From NCBI GenBank assembly GCA_900765525.1, contig CAAFRY010000141.1, positions 1 to 14,438 of the forward strand: a stretch of 14,438 nucleotides of DNA, given 5' to 3'. The translations under genes were made by a program, and so were the position numbers. The DNA is from an uncultured Blautia sp. Lineage in GTDB: Bacteria > Bacillota > Clostridia > Lachnospirales > Lachnospiraceae. The notes below the pieces were generated by a model. It was not told the DNA's origin. It searched no databases and saw only the letters and a program-made list of their open reading frames with translations. Below are positions 6,182 through 12,619 of this stretch, in pieces (position 1 is the stretch's first letter; every line of letters starts with the position of its first letter).

Positions 6182-7552
6182 CTATGAAAGGAAAAGCTCC
6201 ATACATTTTTCCTTTACCCTGTTATAAGGCTGATACCGGATTGGAATATCCGGATGCCTGAATCTTTTTATCATACTTTTGGTATGACTGAAGGTCTGGA
6301 AGCTGTTTTTCCCGTGGTAGCTGCCCATACCACTTTGTCCTACCCCTCCGAACCCAAGATGGGGAGAAGCTAAATGCATAATCGTATCATTGATACAGCC
6401 GCCTCCAAAGGACAGCCGGTTCAGCACCTGCTTCTCTCTTTCTTTATCCTGGGTAAAATAGTACAGAGCCAGGGGCTTCTCCCTTTCCTTCACAAAGCGC
6501 TCTGCCTCCTCCAGCTTTTTAAAAGTGAGAACCGGAAGCACAGGGCCGAAAATCTCCTCCTGCATAATCCTGGACTCTCCGGTAATATTATCCAGCACCG
6601 TAGGGGCAATTTGAAGACTTTCCTTTCTGGCCTTTCCGCCTGCCAAAAGCGTTTCACCCTTTATCAGCCCCATAACCCTTTCAAAATGCTTTTCATTCAC
6701 CATCCTTGGATAATCCGGATTGTCCAGAGGATTTTTTCCATACATTTTGCTGATATATTTTTTTATATACCCTACCAATTCCTTTTTCACACTTTCCTGT
6801 ACCAGCAGATAATCCGGTGCCACACAGGTCTGACCACTGTTTAAATATTTTCCGAAAACCAGTCTCTTTGCCGCTGTTTTCAAATCTGCGGTTTCGTCTA
6901 CAATACAGGGACTCTTCCCTCCTAATTCCAGAGTTACAGGAGTCAGATTCTGAGCAGCCTTTTCCATTACCTCTTTCCCCACAGCCACGCTTCCGGTGAA
7001 AAAGATATAATCAAACCTCTGGGCCAACAGGGCCTGGTTCTCTGCCCTGCCGCCTTCTGCCACCATGATATATTCCTGAGGAAACAGACGGGTAATCATT
7101 TTTTTCAGTACCCGGGAGACAGCCGGAGCATAGGCCGAAGGCTTCAGCACACAACAATTTCCTGCAGCTATAGCCCCTATGAGAGGCTCTATACACAGCA
7201 TAAAAGGATAGTTCCAGGGCGCCATTACCAGTACTACACCATAGGGCTCTTCCATCTGAAAGCTAACTGCCGGAAACTGGGACATAGGCGTATGCACATA
7301 TCTCCGCTTCATCCACCCATTTAAATGCTTTCTCACATAAGCAAGTTCAGAAAGACACATGCCTATCTCTGTCATATAGGCTTCATAGCCGGATTTATGC
7401 AAATCCTCATATAAGGCCTTTTTTATCTCTTCCTGGTTTTCTAATATTCCCTTTTCCAGACGGAAAAGCGCCTTTTGCCGAAACTCCAGAGATTTGGTTT
7501 TATTGGTATGGAAAAACTTCCTCTGTCTGTCAATTGCTTCCTTTAAATCCAC
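6182..7552 (-). CDS. Aldehyde dehydrogenase, class-3-like (NAD(P)+-dependent)
   Basis: It oxidises aldehydes to carboxylic acids with NAD(P)+. About 456 aa with no long C-terminal extension fits the ALDH3-type group (YwdH or fatty-aldehyde dehydrogenase-like). Counting from GTG 7561, the landmarks are APWNYPF at 114-120, FFTGS at 187-191, LELGGKSP with general base E212, and NSGQTCVAPDY with nucleophile C246. HLGFGGVGQSGMG in the C-terminal third closes the active site. Two GTG starts are possible, at 7561 and 7552. I prefer 7552 because AGAGGTG then sits 6 bases upstream; with 7561 the purine tract touches the start. The physiological aldehyde cannot be read from the sequence. It lies between the 87-aa gene (70-base gap) and the methyltransferase (26 bases). 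A weak promoter-like pair, TTGCCG-N16-TATACA, lies at 7578-7605. Confidence 0.92.
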   Translation of the reverse strand: MDLKEAIDRQRKFFHTNKTKSLEFRQKALFRLEKGILENQEEIKKALYEDLHKSGYEAYMTEIGMCLSELAYVRKHLNGWMKRRYVHTPMSQFPAVSFQMEEPYGVVLVMAPWNYPFMLCIEPLIGAIAAGNCCVLKPSAYAPAVSRVLKKMITRLFPQEYIMVAEGGRAENQALLAQRFDYIFFTGSVAVGKEVMEKAAQNLTPVTLELGGKSPCIVDETADLKTAAKRLVFGKYLNSGQTCVAPDYLLVQESVKKELVGYIKKYISKMYGKNPLDNPDYPRMVNEKHFERVMGLIKGETLLAGGKARKESLQIAPTVLDNITGESRIMQEEIFGPVLPVLTFKKLEEAERFVKEREKPLALYYFTQDKEREKQVLNRLSFGGGCINDTIMHLASPHLGFGGVGQSGMGSYHGKNSFQTFSHTKSMIKRFRHPDIPIRYQPYNRVKEKCMELFLS

Positions 7553-7621
7553 TGTCCGCACCTCTTTCTTTTCTGTATGTATAAGCGAAACATTTCTCCC
7601 GGCAATATCACGTCAGATACC

Positions 7622-7885
7622 TTATCCCTCTACAATCAAATATTTGCCGTCGGGAAGAGGAAACACCTCGCTGGCTTCTCCCAATTCCCCAAGGCTCATG
7701 CCCTCCACATCCATACCATTCTCATCAAAATATTCCCTTACTTCCTCCAGAGAATTCACCACAACAGCCATGCAATCCTCTAAAAATGCTTCCGCCTCTT
7801 CCTCTGTCTCTGCCACTGGTTCCGAAAAAAGCTGTCCCTGGTTTTTTAAAAAAGTCAAAATACATTCTTCGCTATATTCGTTCAT
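7622..7885 (-). CDS. Small acidic hypothetical protein (87 aa)
   Basis: I do not recognise a named family. The 87-aa product is strongly acidic, with E/D clusters (ETEEEAEAFLEDC near 26-38), no membrane segment, and a compact alpha-beta pattern. It ends in EVFPLPDGKYLIVEG, which looks like a terminal beta-hairpin. The start is well supported: GGGAGGG lies 8 bases upstream of the ATG. Coding is credible because of this site, the length without stops, and its place in a same-strand run between the gph-like gene and the aldehyde dehydrogenase. No promoter was identified in the 137-base gap before it. A partner or regulatory role for the neighbouring enzymes is possible but unsupported by any motif. 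Confidence 0.72.
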   Translation of the reverse strand: MNEYSEECILTFLKNQGQLFSEPVAETEEEAEAFLEDCMAVVVNSLEEVREYFDENGMDVEGMSLGELGEASEVFPLPDGKYLIVEG

Positions 7886-8022
7886 ATAGATGCCCTCCCT
7901 GGCTTTTATTTTTCTCGTTTTCTTGTTTCTTATTCTGTATGTATGCTTCCTCTCTCCTCCTCATACCTTTTATCCTGTGTTTTTGAAAAAGTTTTCTGTG
8001 CATACATCAGGAGTTCTAAAAG

Positions 8023-8694
8023 CTATCCTAAATTGCGGTCTTTCTTCACCAGCTCCAGGATTTCTCCCGGAGTGTCCACAATCAAGTCTGCCTCATGCTC
8101 CTCCAATTCTTTTCGTGGACGAAAGCCCCAGGTTACCCCTACGGTAAACATACCTGCCTGGTGTCCGGTGTCCATATCCGTATCCGTATCTCCTACATAC
8201 AGACATTCCTCCGGCTTTACCCCCAAGCTCTCTGCCAATGCCAGCGCCCCAATAGGGGAAGGTTTTCTGGGAATACTGGCAGTCTGGCCCTGAACTGCAT
8301 GGAATCTCTCCTTTCCAAAAATGCTGCCCACTACCTCCAAAGCCGCTTCATGGGGCTTATTGGAAAGCACTGCAATCTTTATGCCCTGTTCTTTCAATCC
8401 TTTCAAAAGAGGGAGAATTCCATCAAAGGGCTTCACATGATATAGGGGATTCTCCTGGAACCAGCTCCGGTACAGGCTGCGTACCTGTTCATAATCCGCC
8501 TTGTCTCCTCCGGAAACTGCCTGGAGCATATTTTTCACCAGCTGGTCTGCTCCGTTTCCCGCATAAAAATTATAGTCCTTTACCGGAATCTCCGGAAGGC
8601 CAAAATGCCTGAGAGTTTTATTTCCCACATAGGCAATGGATTCTACTGTATCTGCAATAGTTCCGTCCAAGTCAAAAATACAGGCCTTATACAT
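8023..8694 (-). CDS. HAD-superfamily phosphatase, Gph/phosphoglycolate phosphatase-like
   Basis: This 223-aa cytosolic phosphohydrolase shows all four HAD motifs: motif I DLDGT with nucleophile D8 and acid D10, motif II LSNK with S111, motif III K144 in PRKPSP, and motif IV GDTDTD with D169 and D173. An inserted helical cap between motifs I and II (about residues 15-90) places it in subfamily IA. Phosphoglycolate phosphatase and pyrophosphatase PpaX are the nearest named types; the sequence does not decide between them. Only 3 bases separate its ATG from the maf stop, so both are translated from one mRNA. Together they suggest a housecleaning pair acting on damaged or non-canonical phosphorylated metabolites. 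Confidence 0.9.
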   Translation of the reverse strand: MYKACIFDLDGTIADTVESIAYVGNKTLRHFGLPEIPVKDYNFYAGNGADQLVKNMLQAVSGGDKADYEQVRSLYRSWFQENPLYHVKPFDGILPLLKGLKEQGIKIAVLSNKPHEAALEVVGSIFGKERFHAVQGQTASIPRKPSPIGALALAESLGVKPEECLYVGDTDTDMDTGHQAGMFTVGVTWGFRPRKELEEHEADLIVDTPGEILELVKKDRNLG

Positions 8695-8697
8695 GTC

Positions 8698-9285
8698 TCA
8701 CCACTCCTTGATTTCAATTCCCATATCTTTTAATTCCTGATAAAGCCGGGCAATGGGCAATCCTACCACATTGTTGTAGTCTCCATGGATTTCCTTTACA
8801 AATAGGGCTCCCTTCCCCTGAATGCCATAGGCCCCGGCCTTATCCATAGGTTCTCCATCCTGAATATAGCCCTCTATTTCCTCCCGGTTCATGGGATAAA
8901 AGGTAACCCTTGTCGCCTCGTGGAAGGTTTTCTCCCTTACCTGCTTTCCCTCTCTCACCAGCACTGTCACTCCTGTGAAAACCTGATGTTCTCTGTTCTG
9001 AAGCATGTCCAGCATCCGGACTGCGTCTTCTCCGGATTTTGGTTTTCCCAAAATTTTTCCATCCATAGCCACCACAGTATCTGCTCCCATAACCAGCACG
9101 TCCTCTGTGGTTTCTTGGAATATGTCTCTGGCCTTTTGAGCAGAAAGCTCTTCCACCACTTCAGCCGGGTCTGTCTTGGTAATCGTCTCTTCCCCATTGC
9201 TGGGACAGATTTCAAAAGAAACACCGATTTGTTCTAAAAGCTCCCTGCGACGGGGAGAAGCACTTGCAAGCAATATTTTTCTCAT
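8698..9285 (-). CDS. maf: Maf-family nucleotide pyrophosphatase (dTTP/UTP type)
   Basis: This 195-aa enzyme hydrolyses nucleoside triphosphates, including modified ones, to monophosphates and PPi. Maf was first named as a septum-formation inhibitor. Motifs are LASASPRR at residues 6-13, ADTVV with catalytic D69, GKPKS at 80-84, and the MDKAGAYGIQG loop at 147-157, followed by GLPI at 175-178. This set matches the YhdE/Maf subgroup that prefers dTTP and UTP. I chose ATG 9285, not the upstream in-frame start at 9351. AAGGAG lies 6 bases before it, it gives the usual N-terminus, and the longer reading would begin upstream of the promoter. It heads the minus-strand run with the gph-like gene. Confidence 0.94.
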   Translation of the reverse strand: MRKILLASASPRRRELLEQIGVSFEICPSNGEETITKTDPAEVVEELSAQKARDIFQETTEDVLVMGADTVVAMDGKILGKPKSGEDAVRMLDMLQNREHQVFTGVTVLVREGKQVREKTFHEATRVTFYPMNREEIEGYIQDGEPMDKAGAYGIQGKGALFVKEIHGDYNNVVGLPIARLYQELKDMGIEIKEW

Positions 9286-9318
9286 GTCCTGCTCCTTTTT
9301 ACAGTATTTTCTTTTTCT

Positions 9319-9347
9319 AGTATAGCCTCTCTGATTTCTGTGTGCAA
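9319..9347 (-). promoter_or_regulatory. Sigma-A promoter of the maf operon
   Basis: On the minus strand, TTGCAC (9342-9347) precedes TATACT (9319-9324) by 17 bp. The -10 matches in 5 of 6 positions. The expected start near 9312 leaves a short leader of about 27 bases before maf ATG 9285 and argues against the longer maf reading. The remaining gap, 9348-9470, shows no other convincing feature. Confidence 0.6.
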
Positions 9348-9471
9348 CCATATCCTGTAAAAATCATAGGCAGTACCCTATCTGAACAAGGCTACACACC
9401 TCAAGCCATAATATTTTCATACTTTTAAGACCACAGAACCGAAAAGGAAAAAATTTTGTGCCTGGCTGCGC

Positions 9472-9526
9472 AAAAAAAGACGGTATGCCTTGAGCAGAGC
9501 GTCCTGCTCTCTGACACCGCCTTTTT
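9472..9526 (-). terminator. Terminator after the flavodoxin gene
   Basis: A two-part stem, GGCGGT/ACCG outside and GAGCAG/CTGCTC inside, with a 6-base loop is followed on the minus strand by seven T. It begins 33 bases after the flavodoxin stop and ends the DUF2325-DUF3793-flavodoxin operon. It also has a T run on the plus side, so it may be bidirectional. Confidence 0.82.
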
Positions 9527-9558
9527 ACACATTACTATATATGGATTCTGAACATTTA

Positions 9559-9987
9559 TCAGGATTCTGTTGCTAAAGCCTTTCCTAAATCACGGCAGGC
9601 TTCTTTTGCTTCTTCGTCCGGCTCCTCGTTGCAGATAACGCCGTCCTGCACCAGGTCTGCCCCCTCTTCCCTGCAAAGTGCCTCCCAGTTTCGCATCCAT
9701 TCTCCGTCTCCCCAGCCATAGGAACCGAAAAGACCGATTTTCTTTCCGGATAATCCTCCTTTGCAGGCATCGAACATTGGAGCAAACTCTGTGTCCTCTA
9801 ACTCCTCGTCACCCATGGAAGGACACCCAAAGGCAATGGCCTCAAACTCCGCCATCTTATCCGGGGAGAAAACTGCAGCCTCAAAGACTTCTGTCTCTGC
9901 ACCTGCTGCCTTCATTCCCTGCTCCACTTCCTGAGCCATTGCCTCTGTGTTTCCTGTACCACTCCAGTATACAACTGCTGTTTTCAT
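9559..9987 (-). CDS. Short-chain flavodoxin
   Basis: This 142-aa FMN-binding electron carrier of low potential stands in for ferredoxin, classically under iron limitation. The phosphate-binding loop is clear: SGTGNTEAMA at residues 9-18. FGCPSMGDEELED near 53-65 and FGSYGWGDGEWM near 91-102 form the two isoalloxazine loops; the tyrosine and tryptophan there are typical FMN-stacking residues. The length fits short-chain clostridial flavodoxins and the protein is acidic, as expected for an electron carrier. The start is supported by AGAGG 9 bases upstream. It is the third gene of a minus-strand set after DUF2325 and DUF3793, with an 87-base gap holding a perfect 16-bp palindrome. Redox partners are not in the window. 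Confidence 0.95.
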   Translation of the reverse strand: MKTAVVYWSGTGNTEAMAQEVEQGMKAAGAETEVFEAAVFSPDKMAEFEAIAFGCPSMGDEELEDTEFAPMFDACKGGLSGKKIGLFGSYGWGDGEWMRNWEALCREEGADLVQDGVICNEEPDEEAKEACRDLGKALATES

Positions 9988-10010
9988 TTCCTTATACCTC
10001 TCTTTTTTAT

Positions 10011-10046
10011 ATTTCAGGCAGAATATTCTGCCCTGATGTCTGAAAT
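10011..10046 (-). promoter_or_regulatory. Palindrome in front of flavodoxin
   Basis: GGCAGAATATTCTGCC (10017-10032) is a perfect 16-bp palindrome, bracketed by ATTTCA (10011-10016) and TGAAAT (10041-10046). It sits 30 bases upstream of the flavodoxin ATG, after the DUF3793 stop. It could be an operator for an internal promoter or an mRNA stem. No clear -35/-10 pair or T-tract accompanies it. Confidence 0.4.
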
Positions 10047-10074
10047 CTTTTTTGCCGCTTTTCCGGAAAGCATA

Positions 10075-10626
10075 CTAAGCAGATACAATAAGCTGTGTCA
10101 CAGACCTGCCCTGCAAAAACAGCCTTTCATAAACAGCCTCACATTTTTTATATTTGCAAAAGGTTTTTCTGGCATCGCACTCATTGCAGTACACCTTCCA
10201 GCACCCGGAACATTTACAGTTTTTTCCCTGATTGGCGATAAAGCCCTCCACATCCTCTTCCGGGTATCCCAGAAACAAACCGATTTCATGGGGGAAATTT
10301 TCTCCCTGGGCCAGTCTCTGTTTCAGTGTCTCCACTGCGCCTTCCGGCGAAAATGCCTGATACCCCTCTGCTGCCAGCATTTTTCTGGTTTTTTCCCTGT
10401 TTAAATCCCTCTCCAGATTGCTGACTCTATATACATACAGCAGAGCCCTGTCTTTATTTACTTTCAGGACCTGCAAATCCAAACCCTTTTCCCGAAAAAT
10501 TTTCTTCCACTCCGCTAAATCTTCCCCCGGCCTCTCCTGGCTTTTCCAGGGATACCAGAAAAGATTGGCTGTCTTTAAGCCTGCCAGAGTAGGCGCACTG
10601 TGCTTGATAAGAAATTTATCCAGCAT
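10075..10626 (-). CDS. DUF3793 family protein, cysteine-rich C-terminus
   Basis: This 183-aa soluble protein of unknown function matches the DUF3793 pattern I know: FPHEIGLFLGYP at residues 111-122, EDVEGFI at 124-130, then GCWKVY at 141-146. The C-terminal third carries seven cysteines (137, 139, 142, 147, 150, 157, 162). That is unusually many for the family core and could bind zinc or an Fe-S cluster. AAAGGAGG lies 8 bases before the ATG, and the reading frame overlaps the end of DUF2325 by 11 bases, so translation is probably coupled. DUF3793 genes often sit near flavodoxin and iron-related genes in clostridia (recalled, not shown here). A role in metal or redox handling is therefore an inference. 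Confidence 0.88.
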   Translation of the reverse strand: MLDKFLIKHSAPTLAGLKTANLFWYPWKSQERPGEDLAEWKKIFREKGLDLQVLKVNKDRALLYVYRVSNLERDLNREKTRKMLAAEGYQAFSPEGAVETLKQRLAQGENFPHEIGLFLGYPEEDVEGFIANQGKNCKCSGCWKVYCNECDARKTFCKYKKCEAVYERLFLQGRSVTQLIVSA

Positions 10627-10915
10627 TCACCTGTCCTCCTTTAATATCTTCTAACACCGACTGAAGAGCCGCCGTGCTGCTTCTGTGTATCCGCACAATA
10701 GGAATGTTATTTCTCTTGGCTTCCTGAGAAGCATTTGTAACCATTTTATGAGAAACCGTATTTGTAAACAGAAGAAGTAAATCCGGACAGCCCATTTTCT
10801 TCTTAATGGAGCCATGCTCCTTAACGAATACCTTTGCCTTACACCCATAATCCTGACAAAGATTCTCATATCTCGCCACCATTCTCTCGTTGCCGCCGAT
10901 AATCACAATACTCAT
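10616..10915 (-). CDS. DUF2325 domain protein
   Basis: This 99-aa small protein forms a single alpha-beta domain. The start VIIGGNERM (3-11), CPDLLLLFTNTVSHKMV near 43-59 and QEAKRNNIPIVRIHRSS near 64-80 are the DUF2325 landmarks. Function is uncharacterised; the fold resembles nucleotide- or signal-binding Rossmann-like domains, which is an inference. AAAGGAG is 7 bases upstream of the ATG. It is first in the operon with DUF3793 and flavodoxin, expressed from a near-consensus promoter with two dyad operators. It is therefore probably part of the same physiological response as the flavodoxin. Confidence 0.88.
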   Translation of the reverse strand: MSIVIIGGNERMVARYENLCQDYGCKAKVFVKEHGSIKKKMGCPDLLLLFTNTVSHKMVTNASQEAKRNNIPIVRIHRSSTAALQSVLEDIKGGQVNAG

Positions 10916-10932
10916 AGAATGACTCCTTTCAT

Positions 10933-10948
10933 GTTAGTGTTGACTAAT
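10933..10948 (-). promoter_or_regulatory. Dyad operator in the DUF2325 leader (site 2)
   Basis: TTAGT-N4-ACTAA on the plus strand (arms 10934-10938 and 10943-10947) lies 6 bases upstream of the AAAGGAG ribosome binding site. It shares arms and spacing with the site at 11012-11025. A second operator in the leader is common for roadblock-type repression. The cognate regulator is unknown. Confidence 0.5.
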
Positions 10949-10965
10949 CTAGTATTTAAAACAAA

Positions 10966-10984
10966 GAGTCCCCCAGTGGAACTC
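10966..10984 (-). promoter_or_regulatory. Leader hairpin between the two operators
   Basis: On the minus strand, GAGTTCC (10978-10984) pairs with GGGACTC (10966-10972) around a 5-base loop, followed by TTTGTTTT. It has a terminator-like shape with a modest stem and U-rich tail and could act as an attenuator. Evidence is structural only. Confidence 0.3.
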
Positions 10985-11006
10985 CTGAAAAGATTTGCCA
11001 GTTTCT

Positions 11007-11030
11007 TGTAATTAGTTTTAACTAACTACA
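11007..11030 (-). promoter_or_regulatory. 24-bp dyad operator over the DUF2325 transcription start (site 1)
   Basis: TGTA (11007-11010), TTAGTT (11012-11017), AACTAA (11020-11025) and TACA (11027-11030) form a symmetric site with one imperfect pair. It begins immediately downstream of the -10 hexamer, so it covers the expected start point near 11024. It is related to site 2. The TTAG/CTAA half-sites recall DtxR/IdeR-type metal-responsive repressors, but MarR-type binding is also possible. Confidence 0.6.
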
Positions 11031-11059
11031 ATATTAACCATTTTTCTCCTATTTGTCAA
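11031..11059 (-). promoter_or_regulatory. Strong sigma-A promoter of the DUF2325-DUF3793-flavodoxin operon
   Basis: On the minus strand, a perfect -35 TTGACA (11054-11059) is separated by 17 bp from TAATAT (11031-11036). The expected start near 11024 falls inside operator site 1 and leaves a leader of about 110 bases. Confidence 0.75.
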
Positions 11060-11129
11060 TACCTTTTTTATTTTTTTCATTTATGGTAGACTGATAAATA
11101 GATAAGAAAACATTTCAGGAGTTTTACCA

Positions 11130-11939
11130 ATGAAAATTTTATTTACAGATTTAGACGGAACCCTTTTAAACAGCCAAAAGGAAATTTCGTCTGTAGATTT
11201 AGAAGCCATAGCCAGGACTGCCCACAAAGGAAACATAACCGTTGTCACCACAGGACGTTCTCTTTCCTCCGCTATGCCTTATATTGAAAAAACAGCTTCT
11301 GTACAAAAGGACTGCTATGCTATTGTGTACAATGGGGGACTGATTTATAACTGTAAAACTCAAAAACCTATTTTTGAAAGAACCATTCCCCTTCCCTATG
11401 TGCAGTATATTTTCCAACAGGCAGAAAAATTCAACATACACTGCCAGACTTACCAAGATGGTTATGTTCTGGCTTCCAAAGACAGAGAGGAACTGCAGGA
11501 GTATGCCTGTCACACAGGAATGCCTATCCGGATTACTCCTCATCCAGTCCAAAGCCTAACCTCTCAGCCTTATAAAGTACTGACCTCCTGTATCCATAGC
11601 AAGGAAAGGCATGAGGAGTACCGCCGCAGCCTGGAACCCTGGGCCAGAGATAAGCTATCCCTGTTCTTTTCCAGTGAATATTATCTGGAACATGTGCCTT
11701 TAGGAGTATCCAAGGGCAACGCCATTACTTTTCTCTGCAGCTATCTGGGCGTTCCCATAGAAAACACAGTAGCTGCCGGGGATGCGGAAAATGACATTTC
11801 CATGTTAAAAACCGCCAAAGTGGGAGCAGCCATGGCAAACGGAACCCTCCAGGTAAAGGAAGCGGCAGACTATGTGACTGTTTCCGACAATAATCAGGGC
11901 GGAATTGCAGAGATTATTCAAAACTTTATAGAAAATTAA
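11130..11939 (+). CDS. Cof-type HAD-IIB phosphatase
   Basis: This 269-aa cytosolic sugar-phosphate or cofactor phosphatase of the Cof/YidA group shows the HAD motifs. Motif I is FTDLDGTLL with D7 and D9, motif II VTTGRS with T40/T41, motif III GVSKGNAI with K195, and motif IV AAGDAENDISML with D218 and D222. The large C2 cap lies between about 80 and 190. The length is standard. The start is supported by AGGAG 8 bases upstream. It is divergent from the DUF2325 operon; its promoter is not clear-cut, and only a weak TTTTTC-N16-TAAATA pair was seen near 11075-11100. Substrate cannot be predicted, because Cof enzymes are promiscuous (flavin, pyridoxal and hexose phosphates). No clear terminator follows it. 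Confidence 0.92.
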   Translation: MKILFTDLDGTLLNSQKEISSVDLEAIARTAHKGNITVVTTGRSLSSAMPYIEKTASVQKDCYAIVYNGGLIYNCKTQKPIFERTIPLPYVQYIFQQAEKFNIHCQTYQDGYVLASKDREELQEYACHTGMPIRITPHPVQSLTSQPYKVLTSCIHSKERHEEYRRSLEPWARDKLSLFFSSEYYLEHVPLGVSKGNAITFLCSYLGVPIENTVAAGDAENDISMLKTAKVGAAMANGTLQVKEAADYVTVSDNNQGGIAEIIQNFIEN

Positions 11940-11973
11940 AGAAACCCCCTTCCCTTTTCCTCATAAATTGGAT

Positions 11974-11979
11974 TATAAT
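11974..11979 (+). promoter_or_regulatory. Consensus -10 element before the acidic membrane-anchored protein gene
   Basis: TATAAT at 11974-11979 matches the -10 consensus perfectly. The sequence 17 bp upstream is a poor -35, so it may need an activator or be weak. It would give a leader of about 105 bases that contains the 12030-12067 hairpin. Confidence 0.35.
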
Positions 11980-12029
11980 AGAGAAAATATAAAGGGACTG
12001 TGAGTTTGTACGCACAAATATCTATATCC

Positions 12030-12067
12030 TCTCTGAACAAGGGTATATATATGCCCTTATCCAGAGA
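12030..12067 (+). promoter_or_regulatory. Leader hairpin before the acidic membrane-anchored protein gene
   Basis: TCTCTG (12030-12035) pairs with CAGAGA (12062-12067), and inside it AAGGG (12039-12043) pairs with CCCTT (12054-12058) around an A/T loop. No T-tract follows, so it is unlikely to be a terminator; mRNA stability or regulation of translation is more likely. The ribosome binding site at 12081-12086 lies just downstream. Confidence 0.4.
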
Positions 12068-12090
12068 AGGTACCAAAAAGAAAGGACTAG

Positions 12091-12495
12091 ATGATTATGG
12101 GAAATTTTGGCAAAAAGCTTTTAGGAGCCGGAGCATTAGGTGCAGCTGCCGGCGCTGCGGTTTACTATTTTATTAAAAAGAAAAATGAAGACCCTGACCT
12201 TCAGGAGGAATTCGCTGACTTTCAGGATAATGTAAAAGAAACCGCTGCTTCTGCCGTAAACGTGGCTTCCAAGCTGCGGGACGCAGTAGAAAAATCTGTA
12301 GACCATGCGGTAAGTAAGGTCAAAGAACACACTGATGATTTCGTGGACGATGACATTTTCGAGGATGAGGACCTGGAAGACGCCGTAAAAGAAACCCTCC
12401 GGGAAGGTGCAGAGGCTGCGGCTGACATGGCGGAGGAAGGAAAAGAGGCTGTTAAGGAAGCAGCTCAGGATATAAAGGAAGCCCTTCAGGAATAG
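12091..12495 (+). CDS. Small membrane-anchored acidic helical protein (YtxH-like)
   Basis: This 134-aa protein has one N-terminal membrane segment at about residues 10-27 (LLGAGALGAAAGAAVYYF), a KKK stop-transfer, and then a long acidic helical tail with A/E/K/V repeats predicted to form amphipathic or coiled-coil helix. The layout resembles YtxH/general-stress proteins and LEA-like envelope proteins; this is inferred from composition, not a specific motif. DDDIFEDEDLED near 87-98 is very acidic. Two starts are possible, ATG 12091 and ATG 12097; AAAGGA is 4 bases from the first and 10 from the second. It stands alone on its own leader and is followed by the antiporter after a hairpin. A stress or envelope role is likely; no enzymatic motif is present. 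Confidence 0.8.
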   Translation: MIMGNFGKKLLGAGALGAAAGAAVYYFIKKKNEDPDLQEEFADFQDNVKETAASAVNVASKLRDAVEKSVDHAVSKVKEHTDDFVDDDIFEDEDLEDAVKETLREGAEAAADMAEEGKEAVKEAAQDIKEALQE

Positions 12496-12619
12496 AAGCA
12501 GGCAAAAAATTAAAGCAATTATTCAGCCATAGGGTCTGGAGTACCGAAAATCTGTGGTAAGCTTGCTTGCAGTTTTTTGGAGTTGCAAAAGTTTAAAATA
12601 ATATAGTATTTGGTGAGCG

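Noticed and set aside
7872..7964. 30-codon minus-strand frame between the gph-like gene and the 87-aa gene.
   Set aside because: It has no proper ribosome binding site, low-complexity basic composition, and overlaps the well-supported start of the 87-aa gene.
9286..9351. 22-residue N-terminal extension of Maf.
   Set aside because: It spans the TTGCAC-N17-TATACT promoter, has no ribosome binding site, and family members begin at the SASPRR strand.
9381..12042. The 11-mer TCTGAACAAGG occurs at 9381-9391 and 12032-12042.
   Set aside because: Identical 11-mers are expected many times by chance in 14 kb, and the flanks do not match.
12496..12611. T-box, guanidine or c-di-AMP riboswitch core in the antiporter leader.
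   Set aside because: The T-box antiterminator box, the ykkC conserved segments and the ydaO core were looked for by eye and are not present.
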